From Actinomycetota bacterium (GTDB lineage Bacteria; Actinomycetota; UBA4738), in assembly GCA_005885015.1 (NCBI GenBank), contig VAYG01000044.1, positions 16,619 to 41,861 on the forward strand: 25,243 bases of DNA, read 5' to 3'. Shown here in pieces: positions 1 through 8,138 of this stretch (its first letter is position 1; each line of letters starts with the position of its first letter). The notes beneath the pieces were generated by a model, which was not told where the DNA came from, made no database searches, and worked only from the letters and a program-made list of their open reading frames with translations. Position numbers and translations under genes: made by a program.

Positions 1-1
1 T

Positions 2-736
2 CACCCGGATGACGACAGCTACGGCCTCGGTGGCACCCTGGCGAAGGAGGGGGAAGCCATCGACTACACGCTGGTCGTGGCCACGAGCGGCGAGGCGGGA
101 CCCATCAGCGACCCGTCCCTGGCCACTCGGGACAACCTGGCGGCGGTCCGGGAGGAAGAAGAGCGGCAGGCCCTCCGGACGGTCGGCAAGCCGGATGCCC
201 GGATCGAGTTCCTCCGGTATCCAGATGGGGGCCTCAAGGACGTCGCCAGGAATGAGCTGGTCGAGCGGATCGCCCAGATCCTCCGGGACGTCAGGCCGCA
301 GGTCGTGGTGACGTTCGGTCCCGAGGGCATCACGAAGCACGACGACCACATCGCGGTGGGGCAGGCGGCCACGGAAGCGTTCCATCGCGCTCGCGGGGAG
401 CAGGACGCCGCCCCCCGGTCGGATGGCTCCTTCCAGCGTCTCTATTACAACGCCATCCCGCGGTCCGCGATGGACCAGATCTGGAATGCGCTGCGCGTCA
501 GGGGTATCGACATCGGAGACCCGGAAGGCCCGTTCATGCCTCGGGGCGTTCCCGACCAGGCGCGGAAGCTGCAGGCCATCCGGGCCCACCGGACCCAGCA
601 GGTCGAGCTGGAGTACCTCCCCGAAGACCTCCAGCCCGAGCTGCTCGGCGCGGAGGCGTTCGTGCAAGCATGGCCGCCGCCCGAGACGGAGGAACGAGCC
701 GTTCGGGGGAGCCTGCTGGGGGGCTTGGAGGATTGA
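2..736 (+). CDS. PIG-L/LmbE family deacetylase, 5'-truncated by window edge
   Basis: The frame is open from base 2, so the start lies outside the window. The first visible residues are HPDDD, matching the zinc-binding (A/P)HPDDE motif of PIG-L/LmbE-type N-deacetylases with Asp in place of the usual Glu. The second metal-site motif is seen as KHDDHIAVG around bases 337-360. Members remove acetyl groups from GlcNAc-type sugars, including mycothiol and bacillithiol precursors and their conjugates. The substrate cannot be read from this fragment. The C-terminal part, with PRSAMDQIW and a stretch on 'RAHRTQQ', resembles actinobacterial mycothiol-conjugate-amidase-like relatives, but I would not name it as Mca. 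The stop lies 4 nt before the next ATG, suggesting co-transcription with the molybdoenzyme gene. Confidence 0.85.
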   Translation, partial: HPDDDSYGLGGTLAKEGEAIDYTLVVATSGEAGPISDPSLATRDNLAAVREEEERQALRTVGKPDARIEFLRYPDGGLKDVARNELVERIAQILRDVRPQVVVTFGPEGITKHDDHIAVGQAATEAFHRARGEQDAAPRSDGSFQRLYYNAIPRSAMDQIWNALRVRGIDIGDPEGPFMPRGVPDQARKLQAIRAHRTQQVELEYLPEDLQPELLGAEAFVQAWPPPETEERAVRGSLLGGLED

Positions 737-740
737 GGCC

Positions 741-1829
741 ATGATGCAGCCGGCCGAGCCGGAGGCCAGCGATCAGATCACCATCGAGGAGCTCCAGCTG
801 GCCGCTCGGAACCACGGCATGCCGCTGGAGGCCCTGCGCTACGAGATCACTCCCGTCGGGCTGCACTACCTGCTCATCCACTACGACATCCCCGCGATCG
901 ACCCCGGCAGCTGGAACCTGACCGTCTCGGGTCGGGTGCGCAAGCCACTCACGCTGAGCCTCGACGACATCCTCAGCCGTCCGGCCGTCACGTTGCCCGT
1001 GACCATGGAGTGCGCTGGGAACGGCCGGGCCCGGCTGTCCCCCCGGCCGCTCTCGCAGCCGTGGCTGTCGGAGGCGATCGGCACCGGTGAGTGGACGGGG
1101 ATCTCGCTCGTCGGGCTTTTGTCGGAGGCGGAGCCGGATGTCTCGGCGGCGGAGGTCGTGTTCACCGGGGCCGACCACGGCGTCGAGGGAGGGGTCGAGC
1201 AGGACTACGCGCGCAGCCTTCCCCTGGACGAAGCTATGAAGGACACGGTCATCCTGGCCTACAAGCTCAACGGCCAGCTCCTGCCCCCCCAGCACGGCTT
1301 TCCCCTCCGCCTGGTCGTTCCCGGCTGGTACGGGATGACCAGCGTGAAGTGGCTGCGATCCATCGAGGTCGTGTCCGAGCCCTTCAGGGGCTACCAGCAG
1401 GTCCGGGGGTACCGCTACCGCCAGGACCCCGACGAGGTGGGCGAGCCGGTGACCCGCATCGCTCCCCGGGCGCTCATGCTCCCTCCGGGGAGCCCCGAGT
1501 TCATGACCAGGGACCGGGTCGTGCCTCGCGGCCCGTGCCGGCTGGAGGGAAGGGCGTGGTCCGGCTGGGGGCCGATCGAACGGGTGGAGGTCACCGCGGA
1601 CGGAGGGCGGAGCTGGGCCCCGGCCCGGTTGGGCTCGCCGCCCGGGCCGACCGCATGGACGCCGTGGTCGTTCGACTGGACGGCCGAGCCGGGTTCGTAC
1701 GTCCTCATGTGCCGTGCCCGGGACGCCACGGGGCGAGAGCAGCCCATGATGCCCGAGTGGAACGTGGGCGGCTATGCGAACAACTCCGTCCAGCGGGTCC
1801 GGGTGACCGTCGCCGCGAGCCCCGCCTAG
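741..1829 (+). CDS. Sulfite oxidase family molybdopterin-dependent oxidoreductase
   Basis: This is a 362-aa protein. The N-terminal two thirds form an oxidoreductase molybdopterin-binding domain: the segment SWNLTVSGRV, then VTMECAGNGR with the Cys expected to ligate molybdenum, then GADHGVEGG and PLRLVVPGWYG. The last ~110 residues match the Mo-co dimerisation domain (RIAP, EVTADGGRSW, MMPEWNVGGYANNSV). There is no N-terminal heme domain and no Sec or Tat signal, so a cytoplasmic enzyme passing electrons to an unknown acceptor is likely. Sulfite is the family's standard substrate, but related enzymes reduce other S- or N-oxides, so substrate is open. Start: ATG 741, with a second ATG directly after it. 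It overlaps the convergent downstream gene by 4 nt at the stop codons. Confidence 0.88.
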   Translation: MMQPAEPEASDQITIEELQLAARNHGMPLEALRYEITPVGLHYLLIHYDIPAIDPGSWNLTVSGRVRKPLTLSLDDILSRPAVTLPVTMECAGNGRARLSPRPLSQPWLSEAIGTGEWTGISLVGLLSEAEPDVSAAEVVFTGADHGVEGGVEQDYARSLPLDEAMKDTVILAYKLNGQLLPPQHGFPLRLVVPGWYGMTSVKWLRSIEVVSEPFRGYQQVRGYRYRQDPDEVGEPVTRIAPRALMLPPGSPEFMTRDRVVPRGPCRLEGRAWSGWGPIERVEVTADGGRSWAPARLGSPPGPTAWTPWSFDWTAEPGSYVLMCRARDATGREQPMMPEWNVGGYANNSVQRVRVTVAASPA

Positions 1830-2242
1830 TCGTCCCTTCCGTAGTCCCAGCTGATCAACGTCTGGGGGGTCATCCGAAGGACCACCCGATCCGGTTCTTC
1901 CATCACCTGCGTCGTCCACGTCCGCCCCTGGGCCTGCCCGTAGCGGGTGGAGATGGCCAGGAGGAGCTCCTCGTTCTTTCCGACCACCTCCGGGTGGCCG
2001 TGGGCCACCACGGCCCGGTATGGCCGCTCCTCCGAGGCGACCGAGACGGCCACGCGCGGAGACACCGCCAGGTCCCTCCCCGTGTGGCGGGCCTCCAGCC
2101 GCGTGGTGAACCAGAAGGCCCCGTCGCGCCACAGATACCACAGCGGACGCACCCTGGGCCTTCCCCGTTCGTCGACCGTGGCGAGGGCACACAGGCGGGC
2201 CTCGGCCAGGAACGTGTCGATCTCTTCGCGGGTCATCGGCAT
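1826..2242 (-). CDS. PPOX-fold (pyridoxamine 5'-phosphate oxidase-like) protein
   Basis: A 138-aa single-domain protein of the flavin-reductase/PNPOx-like split-barrel fold. Visible family features are an N-terminal helix (TREEIDTFLAEARLCALATVDERGRPRVRPLWYLW), the FWFTTR strand, and a central RVAVSVASEE block, followed by ALVAHG-like VVAHGHPEVV. Actinobacterial members bind F420, FMN or heme; the cofactor is not decidable here. ATG 2242 is used; ATG 2236 is an alternative. It lies 13 nt after the EthD-like gene in the same direction, so it is probably the last gene of that operon. Its stop codon overlaps the convergent molybdoenzyme stop by 4 nt. Confidence 0.82.
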   Translation of the reverse strand: MPMTREEIDTFLAEARLCALATVDERGRPRVRPLWYLWRDGAFWFTTRLEARHTGRDLAVSPRVAVSVASEERPYRAVVAHGHPEVVGKNEELLLAISTRYGQAQGRTWTTQVMEEPDRVVLRMTPQTLISWDYGRDD

Positions 2243-2255
2243 GGCGCCCGCCCCC

Positions 2256-2573
2256 TCACTTCACCGCGGCGTGCTCGACGAAGAGCAGGCCGAAGGCGGC
2301 GGCGAAGTTGGCGAGGTCGTCGGTGGCCCGCTTCCCGGCCTCGCTCTGCATGTCGGCCTTGAAGCCGTCCCGGTCCTCCCACGTGAGCGTGGCCACGCCG
2401 TCGTATGGAGCGTCTTGCCCTTCGGGAACCCGGGTCACCAGGTCCACCTCGTACCCGCGGAGGTGCTCGTAGCCGTCGCGGGCGATCGGAGCGTGCTTCG
2501 CCAGCCAGTACTCGCGGAAGTCGTCCGCGGCCATGCCGTCCTTCCGTCGCACCCAGATGTGCACCCGCACCAT
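2256..2573 (-). CDS. EthD-like (dimeric alpha-beta barrel) protein
   Basis: A 105-aa protein with the EthD pattern: RRKDGMAADDFREYWLAKHAP near the N-terminus, then LRGYEVDLVTRV, YDGVATLTWEDRDGF, and ANFAAAFGLLFVEH at the end. The EthD family are ferredoxin-like dimers of mostly unknown function, some linked to ether degradation. The ATG at 2573 is preceded on the minus strand by AGGAGG 7 nt upstream, so this is very likely an independent translation start. However, the reading frame is also open without a stop from the upstream adenosyltransferase gene into this one, so a fused product cannot be excluded from sequence alone. Confidence 0.75.
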   Translation of the reverse strand: MVRVHIWVRRKDGMAADDFREYWLAKHAPIARDGYEHLRGYEVDLVTRVPEGQDAPYDGVATLTWEDRDGFKADMQSEAGKRATDDLANFAAAFGLLFVEHAAVK

Positions 2574-3164
2574 GGGTCGGCCTCCTGTTCGAGCTCGGGA
2601 GAACTCCGTCCCGCCGATGCTACCGGCGCCGGCGGGGGACGCGCGTTCAGAGCGACCGCGGCTAGACATCCCACGGGCGGAAGCTGTCAAGCGACCGCCA
2701 CGAATCGGGCCCCCCAGGCGATCTCCGCCGATGTCGCGCAGCTCGACCGTCCGGCGCTCCGCCCGTCGCACCAGGGTCCGGGCCAGGTCCAGCGCGGCCG
2801 AGGCGGGGCTGGCGCCGGGGACCACGAACTGCTGGGGGAGGGGATGCTGCTGGACGGAGGAGTCGATCAGCCCTTCCAGCCGCTCCACCATCTCCGCGGT
2901 GACCAGGGAAACCCCCGGCCGGAGCTTGTCGCGCTCCTCCGGGCTCGTGGCCAGGTCCGCCCCCACCACGAACAGCTCGCGCTGGAGGCGCAGGATCAGC
3001 TCGCGGGCGCCTCCCCGCTCTGCCACGGCCCGGGCCAGTCCCAACGCTGCTACAGCCTCGTCCACGCTGCCGTAGGCCTCCACGGTCGGATCGGACTTGG
3101 GGATGCGGCCCCCGTACAGGAGGCCGGTGGTTCCGTCGTCGCCCTTCTTCGTGTAGATGCGCAC
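2256..3164 (-). CDS. PduO-type cob(I)alamin adenosyltransferase, C-terminally altered, frame runs into EthD gene
   Basis: The protein opens with RIYTKKGDDGTTGLL, the classic N-terminal ATP-binding signature of PduO/MMAB-type ATP:corrinoid adenosyltransferases, and continues with VEAYGSVDEAVAALG, LFVVGADLAT, FVVPGASPASAALDLART and VRRAERRTVEL. These enzymes make adenosylcobalamin, which the NrdJ encoded later in the window would need. Start: GTG 3164, 7 nt after a TATCCT -10 element (leaderless); an upstream ATG at 3182 is in frame. The recognisable domain ends near base 2721. The family's last helix with the LNRLSD-type motif is absent in all three minus-strand frames. Instead about 50 basic, low-complexity residues follow and the frame continues into the EthD gene. 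So the C-terminus is probably deleted or frameshifted. Confidence 0.75.
   Translation of the reverse strand: MRIYTKKGDDGTTGLLYGGRIPKSDPTVEAYGSVDEAVAALGLARAVAERGGARELILRLQRELFVVGADLATSPEERDKLRPGVSLVTAEMVERLEGLIDSSVQQHPLPQQFVVPGASPASAALDLARTLVRRAERRTVELRDIGGDRLGGPIRGGRLTASARGMSSRGRSERASPAGAGSIGGTEFSRARTGGRPMVRVHIWVRRKDGMAADDFREYWLAKHAPIARDGYEHLRGYEVDLVTRVPEGQDAPYDGVATLTWEDRDGFKADMQSEAGKRATDDLANFAAAFGLLFVEHAAVK
2661..2690 (-). promoter_or_regulatory. Candidate promoter for EthD/PPOX genes
   Basis: On the minus strand a perfect TTGACA lies at 2690-2685, and 18 nt downstream TCTAGC (2666-2661) could act as a poor -10. It sits inside the anomalous linker between adenosyltransferase and EthD and about 90 nt before the EthD start. 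The -35 is good and the -10 is weak. Confidence 0.3.
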
Positions 3165-3177
3165 GGGGGCTAGGATA
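3165..3177 (-). promoter_or_regulatory. -10 element for leaderless adenosyltransferase mRNA
   Basis: On the minus strand TATCCT (3177-3172) is followed by 7 nt and then GTG at 3164. This is the spacing expected when transcription starts at the first base of the start codon. It selects the start giving a protein that begins M-RIYTKKGDDG, as in the family. No Shine-Dalgarno sequence is present and no clear -35 was found. Confidence 0.55.
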
Positions 3178-3212
3178 GCCATCGGCCTGCTGGGCGGAGC
3201 GGCGGCCTCAGT

Positions 3213-3255
3213 TTCAACGGGTTCAACATGTGCCCCATGTGGCGCTTGTTAAGCG
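3213..3255 (+). promoter_or_regulatory. Cluster of short repeats upstream of dapA
   Basis: Three elements lie between the divergent adenosyltransferase and dapA genes: a direct repeat TTCAAC-GGG-TTCAAC (3213-3227), an inverted repeat ACATG-N5-CATGT (3226-3240), and an inverted repeat CGCTT-GTT-AAGCG (3243-3255). They are more AT-rich than the surroundings and could be operator or promoter sequence for dapA. No convincing -35/-10 pair was seen. Confidence 0.3.
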
Positions 3256-3300
3256 TTGAGCAACGGGGTAACCTCCCCGACGAAGGAAGGAGGCACCGAG

Positions 3301-4185
3301 ATGACCGGTCGCTTCGGGTCGGTCCTGACGGCCATGGCGACGCCCTTCCGGGACGACTACGTCCTCGACCTGGACGCCGCGCAGTCACTGGCGACCCATC
3401 TGCTCGAAACAGGCACCGACGCGTTGGTCGTGGCAGGCTCGACGGGTGAGGCCTCGACCCTGACCCACCGGGAGAAGGGCGAGCTGTTCCGTGCCGTGGT
3501 CGACGCCGCCAAGGGCCACGGGAAAGTGGTGTGCGGCACCGGGACCTACGACACGGCCGAGACGATCGAGCTGACGAAGGAGGCGGAGCAGGCCGGGGCC
3601 GACGGCGTGCTGGTGGTGACCCCCTATTACAATAAGCCTCCCCAGCGAGGCCTGATCGCCCACTTCACCAAGGTCGCCTCCGCCACCGCCCTCCCGGTCA
3701 TCCTCTACAACATCCCGAGCCGGACAGCCTGCCTCATCGAGGCGGACACGCTCCTTCGCCTGGCGGAGGTGGACAACATCGTTGCGGTGAAGGACACCAC
3801 CGGAGACTTCCAGACCGCCAGTCGCATCATCAAGGAGAGCCCTCCCGACTTCGACCTGTATTCCGGTGACGACTGGGCCACCTTCGCGCTGTGCTGCATG
3901 GGCGCGGTGGGAGTGGTGTCGGTGGCGGCGCACCTGGTCGGGGACCGCATCAAGGAGATGATCGAGCTGATCCAGACCGGTGACGTCCCCTCGGCGCGGA
4001 AGATCCACGACGACCTGATGCCGCTGTTCAAGGGGTTGTTCGTCACCTCCAACCCGATCCCGCTCAAGGTGGCCATGGAGATCGCCGGCCGGCCCGTGGG
4101 GCCGCCCCGGCTCCCGCTGGTGCCCGCCACGCCGGACGAGCGGGCCGCGGTGGAGCAGGCGATGCGGGACTCGGGAGCCCTCTAG
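3301..4185 (+). CDS. dapA: 4-hydroxy-tetrahydrodipicolinate synthase
   Basis: A 294-aa (beta/alpha)8 aldolase that condenses pyruvate with aspartate semialdehyde, the first committed step to diaminopimelate and lysine. Motifs: the GSTGEASTLT pyruvate-site loop, VVTPYYNKPPQ with the catalytic Tyr, Schiff-base Lys164 in VAVKDTTGD, and the YSGDD loop. Length is normal for DapA. The start at ATG 3301 is supported by GGAGG ending 7 nt upstream; an upstream in-frame start at 3256 would add 15 unconserved residues. It lies 20 nt before rnj in the same direction. Two further steps of the pathway are encoded at 18166-20216. Confidence 0.96.
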   Translation: MTGRFGSVLTAMATPFRDDYVLDLDAAQSLATHLLETGTDALVVAGSTGEASTLTHREKGELFRAVVDAAKGHGKVVCGTGTYDTAETIELTKEAEQAGADGVLVVTPYYNKPPQRGLIAHFTKVASATALPVILYNIPSRTACLIEADTLLRLAEVDNIVAVKDTTGDFQTASRIIKESPPDFDLYSGDDWATFALCCMGAVGVVSVAAHLVGDRIKEMIELIQTGDVPSARKIHDDLMPLFKGLFVTSNPIPLKVAMEIAGRPVGPPRLPLVPATPDERAAVEQAMRDSGAL

Positions 4186-4205
4186 GTCGCCCGCCCGGAG
4201 ACGAG

Positions 4206-5879
4206 ATGACCGCCTTCCCCACCGATCCGCGATCCGCGCGCCTCGTGTTCCTGGGAGGCGTGGGGGAGGTCGGCCGGAACATGGCCGCGCTCGAGCTCGA
4301 CGGGCGGCTGTTGGTGATCGATGCCGGACTCTCCTTCCCCGAGGTGGAGATGCCCGGGATCGACCTCGTCCTGCCGGACTTCCAGTTCCTCCGGGACAAC
4401 TCCGATCGGGTGGAGGCCGTGGTGCTGACCCACGGGCACGAGGACCACGTGGGTTCCCTGCCGTACCTCTTGCGGGAGTTCGCCCTCCCGGTGTACGGGA
4501 CGAAGCTGACCCTGGCCTTGATCGAGGGGAAGCTCGAAGAGCACGGGGTCCGGGACCGGGCGCAGTTCCACGAGATCGTCCCGGGCCAGGAGCTCCGGAG
4601 TGGCCCCTTCACGATGCGGTTCCATCGAGTGGCCCATTCCATCCCCGACGGCGTGGCCCTCGCGGTGGACCTCCCGGCCGGCACGCTCCTGCACTCGGGG
4701 GACTTCAAGCTGGACACCACGCCGATCGACGGCCGGGTCACCGACCTTCAGGGGATCGCCCAGGAAGCCAGTCGCGGGGTCCACGTGTTCCTCTCCGACT
4801 CGACCAACGCCGAGGATCCAGGCATGACCGGGAGCGAACGGACCGTGGGGCCGGTGCTTCGCGACATCGTGCGCGACGCCCGCCGGCTCGTGGTGGTGGC
4901 GTGCTTCGCCAGCCACATCCACCGCATCCAGCAGGTGGCGAACGCCGCCGCCGCGGCCGGCCGGAAGATCGCCTTCCTGGGCCGGAGCATGCACCAGAGC
5001 GTCAGCGCCGCCCGAGCGCTGGGCTACCTGGACGTCCCCGAGACCGAGATCGTCGCCATCGAGGAAGTGGAGACCATGGATCCCTCGCGGCTGGTCGTTT
5101 GCTGCACCGGATCCCAGGGCGAGCCGCTGTCCGCGCTGTCGCTGATGGCCGCGCACGAGCACAAGTACATCCATCTCGTGCCGGGCGACGCCGTCGTCCT
5201 GTCCTCCTCCGTGATCCCCGGGAACGAGACGGCGATCCACCGGACCGTTGACGGGCTGTACCGGACGGGAGCCGACGTGTTCCACGTCCCCGCGGCCCCC
5301 GTGCACGTCTCCGGCCACGCCGCCGGCGAGGAGCTCAAGTTCATGCTGAACCTGGTCCGGCCTCGCTGGTTCATCCCGATCCACGGGGAGCTCCGCCACC
5401 TCGCCCACCACGCCAGGCTGGCCCGGGACGTCGGCATCCCGCCCGAGCGAGTGCTCCTGGTCGAGGACGGAGACACGGTGGAGCTCGGCGACATCGTCCG
5501 AAAGGGCGAACGGGTGACGGCCGGGATGACGTTCGTCGACGGGCTGGGGATCGGGGACGTCGGTGAGGTCGTGCTCCGGGACCGCAGGAAGCTGGCCGGC
5601 GACGGGATCGTCGTCGTGGTGGTCACCGTGGACGCCCACTCGGGCGAGGTCCTGGCCGGCCCCGACGTGATCAACAGGGGCTTCGTGTTCGACGAGGCCG
5701 CGGAGCCGATCCTGGAGGAAGCCCGCCACCGCACGCTTCTCTCGATCAAGGAAGCGTCGGTCCAAGGCGTGAGCGATCCGACCGTCCTTCGGGAGCACAT
5801 CCGCAGGGCGTTGCGGCGTTACTTCGTCGAAGTCACGCAGCGCAAGCCGATCATCGTCCCGGTGATCATGGAGGTCTAG
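4206..5879 (+). CDS. rnj: Ribonuclease J
   Basis: A 557-aa metallo-beta-lactamase/beta-CASP ribonuclease with endo- and 5'-3' exonuclease activity in mRNA decay and rRNA maturation. The zinc motif HGHEDH begins at residue 76. HSGDFKLD, FLSDSTNAEDPG, the beta-CASP motifs CFASHIHRIQQ and GSQGEPLSAL, and HVSGHAAGEEL follow in family order, with a C-terminal domain ending PVIMEV. Length is typical. ATG 4206 follows GGAG. It is between dapA (20 nt gap) and ftsK (2 nt gap), an arrangement common in actinobacteria. RNase Y is also encoded in this window. Confidence 0.96.
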   Translation: MTAFPTDPRSARLVFLGGVGEVGRNMAALELDGRLLVIDAGLSFPEVEMPGIDLVLPDFQFLRDNSDRVEAVVLTHGHEDHVGSLPYLLREFALPVYGTKLTLALIEGKLEEHGVRDRAQFHEIVPGQELRSGPFTMRFHRVAHSIPDGVALAVDLPAGTLLHSGDFKLDTTPIDGRVTDLQGIAQEASRGVHVFLSDSTNAEDPGMTGSERTVGPVLRDIVRDARRLVVVACFASHIHRIQQVANAAAAAGRKIAFLGRSMHQSVSAARALGYLDVPETEIVAIEEVETMDPSRLVVCCTGSQGEPLSALSLMAAHEHKYIHLVPGDAVVLSSSVIPGNETAIHRTVDGLYRTGADVFHVPAAPVHVSGHAAGEELKFMLNLVRPRWFIPIHGELRHLAHHARLARDVGIPPERVLLVEDGDTVELGDIVRKGERVTAGMTFVDGLGIGDVGEVVLRDRRKLAGDGIVVVVVTVDAHSGEVLAGPDVINRGFVFDEAAEPILEEARHRTLLSIKEASVQGVSDPTVLREHIRRALRRYFVEVTQRKPIIVPVIMEV

Positions 5880-5881
5880 CC

Positions 5882-6805
5882 ATGGCCGTCCGCACGAAGA
5901 CGAAGAAGAGACGCGCGAGCAGGGGGGGTCGCCGGGGACGGTCCGGGCCGCCACGGCGGCGTGCCTCCGCCCGGGCTCCTCGCAAGCGGGGCGGCGGGTC
6001 GCGCGGGCTGCGCCGCGCGGGCGCTTCTCTGTCGCGGCACCTCGCCTCGCGGGCCGGCGAAGCCCTGGGGATCGGCCTGATGATCCTCGCCCTCCTCTCG
6101 GTCCTCGGTCTGTGGTTCGGGGCCGGAGGGCCCTTCGGCAGGATCCTCCAGGTGGGAGCCAGGGCGCTGTTCGGCCCGGCGGGATATGCGCTGCCGTTCG
6201 TGGCCGGGTTCTGGGCCATCCTGCTCATGGCCGGGACGTCACCGGAAGTCCGAGGCCGGATGCTCGTCGGCCTGGCGATGGCGGCCGCTGGGACGTTGGC
6301 CATCCTGTCGATCGGCGGGGGGAATCCCAGCCCCACCTCCGGATACGAGGCCGTTCGGGGCGCCGGCGGCGTGCTCGGGGCCGCCGTGGGGTGGCCCCTC
6401 GCCAGGGGAGTGTCGCCCTACGGCGCCATCGTCGTCTGCATCGGGCTCGTCCTGCTGGGGGCGCTGGTGTTCACGGCGACGCCCTTCTCCGCGTTCGCCC
6501 GAGGTCTTCGGCGTCTGTTCGTGGGTCCCGTGCCAGCGCCCGGCGACGACGAAGAGGACGAGCCGGCCGGGCGTCCCCGCCGGAAGAGACGGGGCGAGGC
6601 CGCCGACGGCGACGCGGTCATCGAGATCGCCCCGGCCATGCCCGCCCCGGAGCCCGAGGGCCCCGGGCGGGAGCCCAAGCGGAGCCTGCCGCTCACCGCC
6701 CGTGGGAACGGGTACAAGCTGCCCCCGCCGACGGCCGCGACGCCGAGCACACCATGGCCGCGCTCGAGCGCACCTTCCACAACTTCGGGGTCCGGGCGTC
6801 CGTAG
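5882..6805 (+). CDS. ftsK: FtsK/SpoIIIE DNA translocase, N-terminal membrane part (frame broken)
   Basis: This frame carries a ~60-residue Arg/Lys-rich cytoplasmic tail, then four hydrophobic segments (residues near 60-82, 98-120, 123-142 and 179-201). An acidic/proline linker with DDEEDEP follows, ending at NGYKLPPP. This is the usual FtsK N-terminal membrane anchor and linker. The frame is lost at the C5 run at 6722-6726; after that it reads an unrelated tail to 6805. The rest of FtsK continues in the -1 frame. ATG 5882 lies 2 nt after the rnj stop, with GGAGG overlapping the rnj end. FtsK anchors at the septum and pumps DNA during chromosome segregation. Confidence 0.82.
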   Translation: MAVRTKTKKRRASRGGRRGRSGPPRRRASARAPRKRGGGSRGLRRAGASLSRHLASRAGEALGIGLMILALLSVLGLWFGAGGPFGRILQVGARALFGPAGYALPFVAGFWAILLMAGTSPEVRGRMLVGLAMAAAGTLAILSIGGGNPSPTSGYEAVRGAGGVLGAAVGWPLARGVSPYGAIVVCIGLVLLGALVFTATPFSAFARGLRRLFVGPVPAPGDDEEDEPAGRPRRKRRGEAADGDAVIEIAPAMPAPEPEGPGREPKRSLPLTARGNGYKLPPPTAATPSTPWPRSSAPSTTSGSGRP

Positions 6806-8136
6806 GCGAGTCCCACCGGGGCCCCACCGTGACGATGTACGAGGTGGAAGTGGAGGCCGGGACGAAGGTCAACAAGGTCCTCTCGCTGGCCGACGACATC
6901 GCCTACGCCCTGGCCACGCCCGACGTCCGGATCATCGCCCCCATTCCTGGCAAGTCCGCCATCGGCGTCGAGGTCCCGAACAAGGTGCGGGACTTCGTGA
7001 TGCTCGGGGACGTGCTGTCATCGAAAGCGGCCCGCGACGTTGTCAAGCCCTTGTTCGTGGGGCTGGGCAAGGACGTGCACGGCCGGTCGGTGCTGGTGAA
7101 CCTGGCCGAGATGCCCCACCTGCTCATCGCGGGGGCCACCGGGGCGGGCAAGTCCTCCCTCATCAACACGTTCGTGTCCTCGGTCCTGATGCGCACATCC
7201 CCCGACGACGTGAAGCTCGTCTTGATCGACCCCAAACGGGTGGAGCTGTCCCACTTCGCCGACATCCCGCATCTGCTGACCCCCGTGATCGTCCATCCGA
7301 AGAAGGCCGCCGAGGCCCTCGCCTGGGTCGTGAGGGAGATGGAGATGCGCTACGAGTCGCTGGCGGCCGTGGGGATGCGGGACATCGAGGCGTACAGCGC
7401 GAGACACGCCGACGGGACCCTCCGGGTACCGCCCGGCCAGGAGCAGAGCTTCGGTCGGCTGCCCTACATCCTGGTGGTGATCGACGAGTTGGCGGACCTG
7501 ATGATGGTGGCGCCGCGAGACGTGGAGGACGCCATCTGCCGCGTCGCCCAGATGGCCCGGGCCGTCGGCATCCACCTCGTGGTGGCCACGCAGCGGCCCA
7601 GCGTCGACGTGGTCACCGGCCTGATCAAGGCGAACATCCCGTCCCGCATCGCGTTCATGACGGCGTCGCAAGCGGACTCCAGGGTGATCCTGGACGTGGG
7701 TGGGGCGGAGAAGCTGGTCGGCCACGGCGACATGCTGTTCCAGCCGGCGAACGTGTCGAAGGCCATCCGGATCCAGGGCGCCTGGGTGACGGAGAAGGAG
7801 ATCGAGACGGTCACCGGCTGGTGCCGCGAGCAACGGAGCCCGGAGTTCGTGGCCGGCGTGGAAGGCTTGGGCAAGCCGCCGTCCGAGGAGGACGAGTCCC
7901 TGGCCGGTGACGACGACCTCCTCGAGCAGGCTGCCGACCTGGTGATCCGGTCGCAGCTCGGGTCGACCTCGATGCTCCAGCGCAAGCTGAAGGTCGGGTT
8001 CGCCCGGGCGGGCCGCCTCATGGACCTGATGGAAGAGCGGGGGATGGTCGGCCCGAGCCAGGGGTCCAAGGCGCGCGACGTCCTGATCACATGGGAGGAG
8101 TGGCAGGAGTCGCGGGCGAAGGCGATTCCCAAATAG
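6754..8136 (+). CDS. ftsK: FtsK/SpoIIIE DNA translocase, motor and gamma domains (frame broken)
   Basis: The -1 frame relative to the membrane part carries the motor: ALERTFHNFGV, GPTVTMYEVE, VNKVLSLADDIAYAL (alpha domain), the Walker A motif GATGAGKSS, LIDPKRVELSHF, the Walker B stretch VVIDELADLMM, and ATQRPSVDVVTG. It ends with a gamma-like winged helix (SMLQRKLKVGFARAGRLMDLMEERG). Recognisable FtsK sequence in this frame begins a few codons before ATG 6754, near ADGRDAEHT. The conserved linker after 'LPP' (a DLL-type motif and about ten more residues) is missing at the junction, so this is either a deletion with frameshift or a sequence error. A hairpin follows the stop. Confidence 0.85.
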   Translation: MAALERTFHNFGVRASVGESHRGPTVTMYEVEVEAGTKVNKVLSLADDIAYALATPDVRIIAPIPGKSAIGVEVPNKVRDFVMLGDVLSSKAARDVVKPLFVGLGKDVHGRSVLVNLAEMPHLLIAGATGAGKSSLINTFVSSVLMRTSPDDVKLVLIDPKRVELSHFADIPHLLTPVIVHPKKAAEALAWVVREMEMRYESLAAVGMRDIEAYSARHADGTLRVPPGQEQSFGRLPYILVVIDELADLMMVAPRDVEDAICRVAQMARAVGIHLVVATQRPSVDVVTGLIKANIPSRIAFMTASQADSRVILDVGGAEKLVGHGDMLFQPANVSKAIRIQGAWVTEKEIETVTGWCREQRSPEFVAGVEGLGKPPSEEDESLAGDDDLLEQAADLVIRSQLGSTSMLQRKLKVGFARAGRLMDLMEERGMVGPSQGSKARDVLITWEEWQESRAKAIPK

Positions 8137-8138
8137 CA

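Noticed and set aside
534..2192. Minus-strand frame of about 550 codons opposite the molybdoenzyme
   Set aside because: Overlaps genes supported by motifs on both sides; composition typical of GC shadow.
3183..3300. Lysine riboswitch upstream of dapA
   Set aside because: The gap is too short and lacks the lysine-riboswitch core; only short repeats are present.
4182..5954. Minus-strand frame of about 590 codons opposite rnj
   Set aside because: Antisense shadow of RNase J with low-complexity composition; no recognisable motif.
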